From an uncultured Candidatus Melainabacteria bacterium (lineage in GTDB: Bacteria > Cyanobacteriota > Vampirovibrionia > Gastranaerophilales > Gastranaerophilaceae), in contig CATNBA010000007.1 of assembly GCA_950096985.1 (NCBI GenBank), positions 1-64,000 of the forward strand: a stretch of 64,000 bases of DNA, given 5' to 3'. Position 1 is the stretch's first letter. Each line of letters opens with the position of its first letter. The notes under the pieces were generated by a model. That model saw nothing but the letters and a program-made list of their open reading frames with translations, was not told the origin of the DNA and searched no databases. Positions 29,089 through 37,522 of this stretch are shown here, one piece after another. Both the position numbers and the translations under genes were made by a program.

Positions 29089-29505
29089 CTAAAAAACTAT
29101 CTGAACGTAAACAGTTCTTGTTCTTGCCTTATTATCAAAATCAATCAAAACAATTTGCTGCCACTGTCCTAATTGAAGTGCACCATCTATCAATGGCACT
29201 GTTGTATTATTACCGATTACAGATGCTCGAACATGTGAATACCCGTTACCATCGTGCCAAGTTGCATCATGATGATAAGAACCGTTTGCAGGCGCAAATT
29301 TTTCCAGTGCCTCAGGTAAATCAACAAGTAAACCCGGCTCAAATTCAATATTTGTAATTGATACTGTACTGCCCGCAACATACACATGTACAACAGCATT
29401 TTGCAAAGAATGAGAATACACAGCATGTTTAACTTTTTGCGTAATATCTATAATATCAGTAAAACCATGTGTATTTACATTAAATTTTTCATTAATTACT
29501 GTCAT
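29089..29505 (-). CDS. yjbQ: YjbQ-family protein (UPF0047)
   Basis: 138 aa, matching the small YjbQ/UPF0047 family: the start (FTDIIDITQKV), AVVHVYVAGSTVSITNIE and HHDATWHDGNGYSHVRAS, with clustered histidines that probably bind metal, and a C-terminal QIVLIDFD. A minor thiamin-phosphate synthase activity is reported for the E. coli homologue; the main role is unclear. Its ATG overlaps the stop of the upstream amidohydrolase-like gene by 4 nt, so they are translated together. Confidence 0.9.
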   Translation of the reverse strand: MTVINEKFNVNTHGFTDIIDITQKVKHAVYSHSLQNAVVHVYVAGSTVSITNIEFEPGLLVDLPEALEKFAPANGSYHHDATWHDGNGYSHVRASVIGNNTTVPLIDGALQLGQWQQIVLIDFDNKARTRTVYVQIVF

Positions 29506-30806
29506 AAACTAAACCTTACTACTCCGCGTTTCACAAGTTTTCTGCCTTTTGAATAAGTAGAATACGGAAATTCCATATTAGCCAGTGCTCGGTAATCCTC
29601 GCCTTCTTCAAGTTTAAACACGTTAAAATCAGCATCTTTACCGATTTCAATTGAGCCAATAGAGTTTTCAAGACGCAAAATCTTTGCAGGATAAATTGTT
29701 AAATATTTTATAAGTTCCACAATGTCAAGTAAACCGTCTTTATTTAAACTATTTGCAAGTTTAAGAAGACTAAAACTTCTGTCAGTTGAAAAACTTTGCG
29801 TAGATAATCCGAAATTTCCTTCAAAATTTTCTAATACTGTTTTAAAATCAATTACAGAATTACAAATTTCTTCACTATATAACGGCTGATAAATATATTT
29901 AGCTCCCGTTTCAGCAAGTCTTGGCAGTTCTGCCACATCATAATTTGCATTTGCAACAAGTACTTTTTTGGTCAAAACTTTTAAATTATCCAGATATTCA
30001 ACAGGAGTAATATCGGAAGTATATGGTGAAATTTTGCGCATGCCCATAAATTTATGGAGTAAATCAATATCTGAAAAACCGTGTTCAAGCCATTCCATCT
30101 CGTCCAAAGATTCTGCAAATCTTGTCATCATAAGCATGTTATGCTTACGGCAATATTTAGAGAATAATGCCCAGAGCTTTTTATGAACACCGGAAATAGA
30201 ATTTAGCATAATCCCGATATGTGTATTTTCACCCTTATGCCAGATAAAATCTTCAACCTTACCTCGTAATTCTTTGAATGTCTTTTTACTGCTGTCTTTA
30301 CTGTCAGCAAAAACTTCAAAAAACAAATAATTTTTTATCGGTAATTTATTTATAATTTCAAAATACTTAAATTCCTTTGATACTTGTGCAATACAAGTAG
30401 TCCCCGCAATAATAGATTGAACCGCACCATGCTTAAACGAATTAATTTTATGGGCTCTGTCAAGCGTAAAATAATTTGTTAAAATACCTGCCCATTTACG
30501 AGAATAATTGTCCTGTGCAACACCCGCAAATGTATATTTAAGGCTGAACATTTTGAATAATCTTTTAATTTTTGATTTAAAATCCTGGGGTCTTGCATCA
30601 AGAATATCAGTATATTGATACTGTGTCAGTAAATCAATAAATCCCGGTGTAATAACCGCATTACCAAGTTCTTTAACATATTTTTCTTCAAAATTAACTT
30701 GAGAATTTGGAATAATATCAATGATTTTTCCCTCATCAACCACAATTGCCATATCCTCTAACACTTCATTTGAAGTTAAAATCCATTTTGCCTTATAACA
30801 TTTCAT
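29502..30806 (-). CDS. Amidohydrolase-like protein with lost metal ligands
   Basis: 434 aa. The composite beta-sandwich start (ILTSNEVLEDMAIVVDEGKI), NAVITPGFIDLLTQ and the C-terminal SIGSIEIGKDADFNVF place it in the metal-dependent amidohydrolase (ATZ/TRZ, guanine deaminase-like) superfamily. The HxH that should follow PGFID is TQYQY, and the aspartate expected in GTDS is replaced in LSTQSFST. It is therefore probably not a standard hydrolase and may be a pseudo-enzyme or use a different chemistry. Two TATAAT copies lie upstream, one ending 7 nt from the ATG; no Shine-Dalgarno is present. It is coupled to yjbQ. Confidence 0.75.
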   Translation of the reverse strand: MKCYKAKWILTSNEVLEDMAIVVDEGKIIDIIPNSQVNFEEKYVKELGNAVITPGFIDLLTQYQYTDILDARPQDFKSKIKRLFKMFSLKYTFAGVAQDNYSRKWAGILTNYFTLDRAHKINSFKHGAVQSIIAGTTCIAQVSKEFKYFEIINKLPIKNYLFFEVFADSKDSSKKTFKELRGKVEDFIWHKGENTHIGIMLNSISGVHKKLWALFSKYCRKHNMLMMTRFAESLDEMEWLEHGFSDIDLLHKFMGMRKISPYTSDITPVEYLDNLKVLTKKVLVANANYDVAELPRLAETGAKYIYQPLYSEEICNSVIDFKTVLENFEGNFGLSTQSFSTDRSFSLLKLANSLNKDGLLDIVELIKYLTIYPAKILRLENSIGSIEIGKDADFNVFKLEEGEDYRALANMEFPYSTYSKGRKLVKRGVVRFSL

Positions 30807-30898
30807 ATATTTTATTATATATTATAAGATTTGAAAAGACAAGTCCGTTTAAAAAGTTTATACAAAACTCCCTGATGCGGGTAGAATGCCTACAATCC

Positions 30899-32182
30899 TT
30901 AGCCGTACATTTCATCAGAATAAAACGCAAACTCAAGATGTCCGATTATGATTGTATCACCGTCTTTTATGCCCATTTTAGAAAGTTGATCAAAAATACC
31001 CATAGCTTTCATAATATTTTGGAAACGAATTACCTGTTCAGAGTTGCGTTCATCCGTTACGCCTGCAATACGCTCAACTTTACCGCCTTGTATTATAAAT
31101 ACATCTTTTGCTGCTTTATAAATTTCAAATGAGCTGTCGTCATTGTTATATGCGCCCAAATCTTCTTCAACAACAATTTCTGTTTCTGATTTTGGAATTT
31201 CATCAACCATGTCACCCATAAAATCAAGAAGTTTATCAATGTTTTCACCAGTAACAGCAGAAATTTCAAACACGTCATCAGAAACTACCTTAAACTGGTT
31301 CAATAATTCCTCACGGCGTTCTTCATCAATAGCATCAATTTTATTTAACGCAATAATTTGATATAACCCTGCAAGATGTGCAGAATGTTTTTCAAGTTCA
31401 AGATTAATTTTTTTGTAATTTTCAAACGGATTTTCCTCTGTACAGTCAATCAAATGTACAAGGAAACGACATCTTTCAACGTGACGCAAAAAGTCGTGTC
31501 CCAAGCCGACACCTTCGGATGCCCCCTCAATTAACCCGGGGATATCAGCAACAACATAACCGTCACCGGAACGTTTTTTTACTACACCTAAATTCGGTAT
31601 TAAAGTTGTAAACGGATAATCTGCAATTTTAGGTTTTGCAGAACTGATACGACTAATCAGAGTTGATTTTCCGGCGTTTGGCATTCCTAAAAGTCCGACA
31701 TCGGCAATAAGTTTCAATTCTAAAAACAATTCACGTTCAATAGGCGGCTCTCCAGGTTCGCAAAACTGCGGAGCTCTTTTTTGTGAAGTTGCAAATCTGG
31801 CATTACCTCGTCCGCCGCGACCACCTTTGGCAACCATTACTACCTGTTCATGTTCTTTCAAATCTGCAATAATATTACCCGTTTTAATATCTTTTACAAC
31901 AGTTCCGAGTGGAACTTTTATATACAAATCTTTTGCACAACGACCATGCATATTTTTTATGCCGCCGTTTTCGCCGCCTTCAGCTTTAAATACTGATTTG
32001 TGCTTAAAATCCATAAGAGTTGACATATTTTCATCTGCGATTAAATAAACATCACCGCCTCTACCGCCATCACCGCCTGCGGGTCCGCCTTTATCTACGT
32101 ATTTTTCTCTGCGCCACGCAACCATTCCGTTGCCTCCACGCCCTGAAACTACTCTTATTTTAGATTTATCTATAAATTTCAT
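30899..32182 (-). CDS. obg: GTPase Obg
   Basis: Essential GTPase of 50S subunit assembly and stress control. 427 aa. The Gly-rich Obg domain (GGPAGGDGGRGGDVYL) occupies residues 1-158, the G domain has the P-loop GMPNAGKSTLI near residue 165, DIPGLIEGASEG and ALNKIDA, and a C-terminal OCT-type domain of about 80 residues is present. Ribosome binding site aaaggaat. Its start is 30 nt from the divergent tsaD start, so the promoters overlap. Confidence 0.96.
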   Translation of the reverse strand: MKFIDKSKIRVVSGRGGNGMVAWRREKYVDKGGPAGGDGGRGGDVYLIADENMSTLMDFKHKSVFKAEGGENGGIKNMHGRCAKDLYIKVPLGTVVKDIKTGNIIADLKEHEQVVMVAKGGRGGRGNARFATSQKRAPQFCEPGEPPIERELFLELKLIADVGLLGMPNAGKSTLISRISSAKPKIADYPFTTLIPNLGVVKKRSGDGYVVADIPGLIEGASEGVGLGHDFLRHVERCRFLVHLIDCTEENPFENYKKINLELEKHSAHLAGLYQIIALNKIDAIDEERREELLNQFKVVSDDVFEISAVTGENIDKLLDFMGDMVDEIPKSETEIVVEEDLGAYNNDDSSFEIYKAAKDVFIIQGGKVERIAGVTDERNSEQVIRFQNIMKAMGIFDQLSKMGIKDGDTIIIGHLEFAFYSDEMYG

Positions 32183-32200
32183 TTTTATTCCTTTTTTATG

Positions 32201-32206
32201 TATAAT
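32201..32206 (+). promoter_or_regulatory. -10 element of tsaD, 6 nt before the ATG (leaderless architecture)
   Basis: TATAAT is followed by aatagc and ATG. Transcription starting the usual 6-7 nt after the -10 would begin at the A of the start codon. No Shine-Dalgarno is present. Confidence 0.55.
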
Positions 32207-32212
32207 AATAGC

Positions 32213-33259
32213 ATGAAAAATACTAAATATAAATTATTCTCAAAAGAACAACTGGAAATCGGACCTGAAAGCGGTTACGACAATTATATTATGGCTATTG
32301 AATCGAGTTGCGATGAAACAGCCTGCGCAATTGTGAAAAACGGACGTGAAGTTATAGCAAACGTTGTGGCTTCACAAATTAAAACACACGCTCAATTCGG
32401 CGGTGTAATTCCGGAGATTGCAGCGCGAGAACACCTTGATGCAATAAATGTAGTAATTGATGAAGCGTTCAAACAAGCCGGGAATTTAAAACCTGAAGAT
32501 ATTACAGCATTTGCAGCAACCGTTGGTCCCGGGCTTGTCGGCTGTCTTTTGGTCGGTTTAAATGCGGCGAAAACACTTGCTCTCACTCACGACAAACCTT
32601 TTATAGGAGTTAACCACTTAAATGCGCATCTTTGCGGGAATTATATTGATACAGATTTAAAACCTCCATATATGGCACTTCTGGTAAGCGGAGGTCATAC
32701 ACAAATTATTGATGTTAAATCATATTCAGAACAAGAAATTTTAGGTGAAACAATCGATGATGCTGTCGGCGAAGCTTATGATAAAGTTGCAAGACTTATA
32801 GGACTTCCATATCCAGGAGGTCCAAGACTTGATAAACTCGCACAGGAAGGTAATCCGAAAGCTTTTAAACTACCGGAAGGGAAAGTCGACGGATATAATT
32901 TTAGTTTCAGTGGTCTCAAAACTGCAGTTTTACGTCTTGTAAAATCTTTTGACGGACAAGAATTGCCTGTAAATGATATTTGCGCAAGTTTTCAGGAAAC
33001 CGTGTCAGCTACATTATTGAAAAAACTTAAAAAAGCACTGGAAGAAAAAGGATACAATCAAGTTGTGATTGCAGGCGGTGTTGCGGCAAATTCAGAAATA
33101 CGCAAAAAAATATTTGCACTTGAAGATGAAGGTTATAAAGTTTTTGCGCCGCCAATGAAATATTGTACTGATAATGCTGCAATGGTTGCCTCTTGCGCAT
33201 ATTTCAACACAAACACCTTTGATGATGTAAACACAGAAGTTTTTTCTCGTGTAAAATAA
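32213..33259 (+). CDS. tsaD: tRNA N6-adenosine threonylcarbamoyltransferase
   Basis: Transfers the threonylcarbamoyl group to A37 of ANN-decoding tRNAs with TsaB and TsaE. The protein has the family's MAIESSCDETACAIV segment, the metal-binding HLNAH, VSGGHTQI, FSFSGLKTAV and GGVAANSEIR. There is an unusual N-terminal extension of about 30 residues before the canonical start; the track starts at 32198, but the -10 box at 32201 places that codon outside the transcript, so I use 32213 (348 aa). Starting at the canonical Met is also possible. Divergent from obg. Confidence 0.93.
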   Translation: MKNTKYKLFSKEQLEIGPESGYDNYIMAIESSCDETACAIVKNGREVIANVVASQIKTHAQFGGVIPEIAAREHLDAINVVIDEAFKQAGNLKPEDITAFAATVGPGLVGCLLVGLNAAKTLALTHDKPFIGVNHLNAHLCGNYIDTDLKPPYMALLVSGGHTQIIDVKSYSEQEILGETIDDAVGEAYDKVARLIGLPYPGGPRLDKLAQEGNPKAFKLPEGKVDGYNFSFSGLKTAVLRLVKSFDGQELPVNDICASFQETVSATLLKKLKKALEEKGYNQVVIAGGVAANSEIRKKIFALEDEGYKVFAPPMKYCTDNAAMVASCAYFNTNTFDDVNTEVFSRVK

Positions 33260-33357
33260 TTGTGTACAATTGTAAATTTTACACTTAAAAATAGCAAGAA
33301 TGTTTTTTCAGACATTTTATGTAGTCATAAAATCTTGGGAACTATACTATGAAACCT

Positions 33358-34326
33358 TTATGCGGGACTGCAAGTTCCGCATTTTTTATATGAAATAATA
33401 AAATCAGTAATTTTCTTTTCTAATTCTACACCGTGGTGGTAATTTGTTTCTTTTATGAAATAACATGGACTTGTCACATTGATTTCAATTATTTTTTCAT
33501 CAATTACATCTAAGCCAACCATAGGTAAACCGAGTTTATTAAGTTCTCTTGCAACAGGCAGAAACTTTTCTTTTTCACTTGTCGAAAGTTCAGCTTTTAC
33601 GATATTACTGTCACAATGTTCATTAAATTTGAAATCATCATTTGAAGGCAATTTTTGAATACATACATCAAGAACATCATCACCGAGAAACATGACACGT
33701 TTATCTCCAAATTTTGCTTTTGGAATATATTTTTGCACCATAATAAGCTGTGATTGATTTTTTGTCATAGTATTTATTATAACAGAGGTATTTTTATCAC
33801 CTTTTGACAAAGTCATAACACCTGCACCAAAGCATCCATTCAAAGGTTTTAGAACAATTTCTCCACATTCGTTTAAAAACTCAATAATATCAGACTTTGA
33901 AGAAGTTACTATATTTTCAGGCATTAAATGTAAAAATTTTACCGTATGCAATTTTTCATTAAAATCTCTGATAGCTTTAGGGTCATTAATTATAAGAGTT
34001 TTATTTCTGTCAACAAAATCAAATACATATGTTGCATTAATATAATCCAAATCCACAGGGGGATCCGGTCTGAACATTACAAGATTAAAATCATTTATAC
34101 GAAAACTCTTTAGCTCTTTATTATAAAATATATTTCCTCCGCGCTCAAACACATCAAAACAACCGGCAAAAGCATTTCCATTTTTTAAACTTAAATTATC
34201 AATAGTGGTAATCCAAAGTTTAGCACCTCTATAAATTAATTCTCTAATTAACCAAAAATTAGTAACAAGATTATTAAATTCAAAATACTTTAGTTCAACT
34301 CTGTCAATAACAAATAAAATGTTCAT
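33358..34326 (-). CDS. gshB: Glutathione synthetase (ATP-grasp)
   Basis: Joins gamma-glutamylcysteine and glycine using ATP. The 322-aa length matches prokaryotic GshB. MFRPDPPVDLDYINATYV is the GshB N-terminal domain signature, VLKPLNGCFGAG the ATP-grasp region, and the C-terminal EINVTSPCYF(I)KE the family's metal/glutathione segment. Cyanobacteria normally use this enzyme type. gshA is not nearby. Ribosome binding site aagggg. Its 3' end also forms a plus-strand terminator for tsaD. Confidence 0.93.
   Translation of the reverse strand: MNILFVIDRVELKYFEFNNLVTNFWLIRELIYRGAKLWITTIDNLSLKNGNAFAGCFDVFERGGNIFYNKELKSFRINDFNLVMFRPDPPVDLDYINATYVFDFVDRNKTLIINDPKAIRDFNEKLHTVKFLHLMPENIVTSSKSDIIEFLNECGEIVLKPLNGCFGAGVMTLSKGDKNTSVIINTMTKNQSQLIMVQKYIPKAKFGDKRVMFLGDDVLDVCIQKLPSNDDFKFNEHCDSNIVKAELSTSEKEKFLPVARELNKLGLPMVGLDVIDEKIIEINVTSPCYFIKETNYHHGVELEKKITDFIISYKKCGTCSPA
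33361..33388 (+). terminator. Terminator of tsaD located inside the 3' end of gshB
   Basis: tgcgg and ccgca pair around an 11-nt loop, with a flanking wobble G-T and an A-T pair, followed by attttttat on the plus strand. The bases also encode the last residues of GshB on the minus strand, so coding and termination share the DNA. Confidence 0.55.
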
Positions 34327-34510
34327 AAATATCCCCTTCTACACATCACAATACAACCTAAATAATTTTGTGCAATAAGTAAGGCGAATAAAGTTTAAGT
34401 TAATATTTCTTAATGTTTATTCAAAAAAAAGCAATAAAATTTTTGTTCAAATGTTATTATTGATATAATAAGTGTGTAATTATAACAATTTAAGTGAAAG
34501 GTAGAATTTT

Positions 34511-35422
34511 ATGTCAGTAAACGCAATTAATGCAGCAGAAGCTCAACAACCGCCTAAAAAGAGCAATGCGGGAGCTGCTGTCGGAACAGGTGTAGGTCTT
34601 GGCGCTGTGGGTGCAGCAGCAGGTTATTTTATAGGTAATAAAAGACCGGATTTAGAAACAGTATTTACACAAGCTCCCGATACTTTCTCATATCAGGCTG
34701 TTAAAGATGCTAACACAGATGGTGCAAAAGTTTTAGAAGATGCAGTAAAAGAATATAAAGCTGCCGGTGATGAAGCAGCAGTCACTACAGCTGCAAAAAA
34801 CAAAGGCGCAAATATTCTTGCACAGCAACCAGAAAACATTGCAGAATTAAATACTGCGGTACAAACTGCTGAAACTAATTTAGCAAACAAAACGGTAAAA
34901 ATTGAAAATACAGATTACAAATTAGCAGATATAGACGCAGACTTAAAAGCAAAAGCAAAAACATATAAAGATGCTAAAAATGAAGTAAAAACAGCAGGTG
35001 AAGCAGCTACAGATGCTCAAAAACAAGCTGTTACAACAGCAAAAGAAGAATTAGACAAAGCAGTTGCAAAACGTAACACCTTTGTCGAAGGTGCAAAAAC
35101 AGAAGTTGATGCATTAACAACAGCAAGAAAAAATCGTTTTACTGCTCAACTAGAAAAATTTAATACTCAAGCTGCAGTTGAAGGCTCTACTGAAAAAGGT
35201 TTAGTAACAGCACTTGATACTGCAAAAACAGAATTAACAAATGCTAGAAACACTAAGAAAACAGAAATTCTTGGCAGAGATGCAGTAAAAGAAGCATTTG
35301 AAAAAATTAAATCAGCTATTCCAAAAGAAGGCGGTAAAAAGATGGCAATGTACGTCGGTATCGGAGCCGCAGTTGCTGGTTTACTTGCCGGTGCTATGTC
35401 CGGTAGTAAAAAAGATGCGTAA
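34511..35422 (+). CDS. Coiled-coil protein with glycine-zipper segments at both ends
   Basis: 303 aa, family unknown. Residues about 20-42 (GAAVGTGVGLGAVGAAAGYF) and 280-300 (MAMYVGIGAAVAGLLAGAMS) are Gly/Ala-rich hydrophobic segments. The 240 residues between are Ala/Lys/Glu/Thr-rich and strongly helical or coiled-coil (for example TAKEELDKAVAKRNTF), with repeated T-A-x-x-x-L patterns. There is no signal peptide. A shape with two membrane ends linked by a long helix suggests a bridging or scaffold role, which is inference. Ribosome binding site aaagg; followed by a strong terminator. Confidence 0.8.
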   Translation: MSVNAINAAEAQQPPKKSNAGAAVGTGVGLGAVGAAAGYFIGNKRPDLETVFTQAPDTFSYQAVKDANTDGAKVLEDAVKEYKAAGDEAAVTTAAKNKGANILAQQPENIAELNTAVQTAETNLANKTVKIENTDYKLADIDADLKAKAKTYKDAKNEVKTAGEAATDAQKQAVTTAKEELDKAVAKRNTFVEGAKTEVDALTTARKNRFTAQLEKFNTQAAVEGSTEKGLVTALDTAKTELTNARNTKKTEILGRDAVKEAFEKIKSAIPKEGGKKMAMYVGIGAAVAGLLAGAMSGSKKDA

Positions 35423-35448
35423 TACTACATAAAATCACTTATATATAA

Positions 35449-35477
35449 AAAAGAGCGGTTATCACAACCGCTCTTTT
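35449..35477. terminator. Terminator between convergent genes
   Basis: A perfect 12-bp stem (aaaagagcggtt / aaccgctctttt) around a 5-nt loop with A and T runs, able to act in both directions. Confidence 0.85.
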
Positions 35478-35486
35478 AATTTTATT

Positions 35487-36155
35487 TTATTGTTGTGGAT
35501 CTTTGTTCGGATCCATAACAACACAACTTGCATTGTTCAATTGAAGCAACTGCCCAAATTTTTCCAAATCTGCCTGAATTTCAGGAAAAGTTCCAAAATG
35601 CATAGGAATAATTGTTTGCGCTCCGAGCCAATCTGCTGCGACAGCGGCATGTTCAACATCCATAGTATAATGTCCGCCAATAGGAAGCATTGCAATATTC
35701 GGTCTGTACAATTCTTTTATTGTTTTCATTTCACCTGTTAAGGCAGTATCACCTGCATGGTAAAGTCTAACATTTTCAACATCAAAAACTATGCCTGCAG
35801 CAACACCTGCATATCTTCCATCCGGCAAAGAACTTGGATGAAACGCCGGCACAAATACCACTCTGCCCCAATCATAGTTAATCCAACCGCCAAGGCCCAC
35901 TGATTTAACTTTGCAACCCTGTTCCCTGCAATAATTTGCAAGTTCAAAAACCGCAGTAATTGTTGCATCTTTTTCTTTTGCAATTTCAATTGCCTGTCCC
36001 AAGTGGTCACCATGGGCATGAGTTACAAAAATATCCGTAATATTAGCATCACGCCAGTTATAATTAGGATTAACCTGAACATAAGGGTCAATTAACAATG
36101 AATTATTTTCCAGTTTAACCTCAAATGCACTATGTCCGATATACCTTAAATCCAT
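35487..36155 (-). CDS. Metallo-beta-lactamase-fold hydrolase, UPF0173 family
   Basis: 222 aa. The metal-binding HxHxDH motif is THAHGDHLG near residue 46, the aspartate and later histidines are in LYHAGDTALTG and MLPIGGHYTMD, and IIPMHFGTFPEI is near residue 190. This is the UPF0173 pattern; members are predicted metal-dependent hydrolases, physiological substrate unknown. Ribosome binding site aaggagag. It is convergent to the coiled-coil gene. Confidence 0.9.
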   Translation of the reverse strand: MDLRYIGHSAFEVKLENNSLLIDPYVQVNPNYNWRDANITDIFVTHAHGDHLGQAIEIAKEKDATITAVFELANYCREQGCKVKSVGLGGWINYDWGRVVFVPAFHPSSLPDGRYAGVAAGIVFDVENVRLYHAGDTALTGEMKTIKELYRPNIAMLPIGGHYTMDVEHAAVAADWLGAQTIIPMHFGTFPEIQADLEKFGQLLQLNNASCVVMDPNKDPQQ

Positions 36156-36200
36156 ATTTTTCTCTCCTTTATTTCTCTTTTAATATAACAAATTTTATTG

Positions 36201-36206
36201 TAGAAT
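36201..36206 (+). promoter_or_regulatory. -10-like hexamer of ribD, 6 nt before the ATG (leaderless architecture)
   Basis: TAGAAT, gcaaat, ATG. No Shine-Dalgarno is present upstream of the ribD start. Confidence 0.45.
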
Positions 36207-36212
36207 GCAAAT

Positions 36213-37217
36213 ATGCAATATAATGATTTGATGAAAAAATGTATTACACTGGCTAGACAAGGAGAAGGATTTGTTTCTCCCAATCCGCTTGTCGGATGTG
36301 TTGTTTTGGATAGAAACGGAAATGAAATTTCTACAGGCTACCATTCAAAATACGGAGAAAACCATGCAGAACGTGATGCACTGCTAAAACTTACAAACGG
36401 AGAAGAAAAAGGCGGAACATTAATAGTAAATCTTGAACCTTGTTCTCACTACGGTAAGACCCCGCCTTGTACAGATATAATAATAGAACGCGGGATAAAA
36501 CGTGTTGTTATAGGAATGCGCGACTGTAACCCCAAAGTAAATGGAGTTCAAAAGCTCAAAGATGCAGGGATTGAGGTTATAGAAGGAGTTCTTGACAAAG
36601 AATGCAAGCAACTTAACGAGATTTTTATCAAAAATATTACAAAGAATTTACCATTTATTGCAATAAAAACCGCAGCAACTCTTGATGGTAAAATAGCTAC
36701 ATCAAGCGGATCTTCCAAATGGATTACATCAGAAAAAGCCCGTGCTGAAGTCAAAAAAATAAGAAACCGCTATGATGCGATAATGACAACATCTTCAACA
36801 ATTCTTGCTGACAATCCATCTATGGAGCATCGCAAAAAAATAATTCTTGACAGAGAATTAATAACTGACAGAACCACGAAAATTTACCAATCAGGAGAAA
36901 TTCATATATTTAGCAAAAACAATACACCTGTTATAGATAATAAACTTGATTTAACATTTATATTTAATAAAGCCTATGAAGAAGGTATAAAAAGTATACT
37001 TATAGAAAGCGGCGGGCACTTAAACGGTTCAGCTTTGAAATATGCTGATAAAATCTACCATTTTATTGCACCAAAAATTACAGGCGACAACAACTCCCGT
37101 TCCTGCTTTGATTTTAGACATATTGACAATATCAACGACAGCTTAAAATTTAGATTTGATAGTATTCAAACCTTTGACCCTGATATTTTAACGACATATT
37201 ATCCCGTTAAACAATAA
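36213..37217 (+). CDS. ribD: Riboflavin biosynthesis bifunctional deaminase/reductase
   Basis: Deaminates and then reduces the pyrimidine intermediate after GTP cyclohydrolase II. 334 aa, a little shorter than usual. The deaminase zinc site is HAERDA with EPCSHYGKTPPC near residues 50 and 74-84; the reductase domain starts near 145 (IAIKTAATLDGKIATSSG) and contains ILIESGGHLNGSAL. Other rib genes are not in the window. Its 3' end overlaps the convergent small gene by 11 nt. Confidence 0.94.
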   Translation: MQYNDLMKKCITLARQGEGFVSPNPLVGCVVLDRNGNEISTGYHSKYGENHAERDALLKLTNGEEKGGTLIVNLEPCSHYGKTPPCTDIIIERGIKRVVIGMRDCNPKVNGVQKLKDAGIEVIEGVLDKECKQLNEIFIKNITKNLPFIAIKTAATLDGKIATSSGSSKWITSEKARAEVKKIRNRYDAIMTTSSTILADNPSMEHRKKIILDRELITDRTTKIYQSGEIHIFSKNNTPVIDNKLDLTFIFNKAYEEGIKSILIESGGHLNGSALKYADKIYHFIAPKITGDNNSRSCFDFRHIDNINDSLKFRFDSIQTFDPDILTTYYPVKQ

Positions 37218-37512
37218 TGTCAATTCTATTTGCATCAAAAGTATTACCTAGCTGAGCCTTCATATTATCGTTGTTCATACCACGATTAAAGCTATTCAAA
37301 ATCGCCATTGATGCGTTATCATTACAATTTTGTATTTTAAACTGGTTAAGCGATAAGGCGATTAAATCTTGTTTCTGTTCTTTTAACATTCCATAAATCA
37401 CATCCAATTTATCATCTTCAGTGAATGTGTAAAAACTATTTGGATACTTTTTACATATATCAAAAGATTTATTATTCCCAAATATTTGATTGTTAATTTT
37501 TTGAATTTTCAT
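37207..37512 (-). CDS. Small hypothetical protein with N-terminal MKIQKINNQIFG
   Basis: 101 aa, family unknown. The start MKIQKINNQIFG resembles the polar MKI...F-x-G beginnings of the proteins at 3262 and 14235. The rest is polar, with no membrane segment. Good ribosome binding site (aaggag). It lies 10 nt downstream of dnaX and is probably co-transcribed with it. Confidence 0.65.
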   Translation of the reverse strand: MKIQKINNQIFGNNKSFDICKKYPNSFYTFTEDDKLDVIYGMLKEQKQDLIALSLNQFKIQNCNDNASMAILNSFNRGMNNDNMKAQLGNTFDANRIDIIV

Positions 37513-37522
37513 TTTTTTCTCC

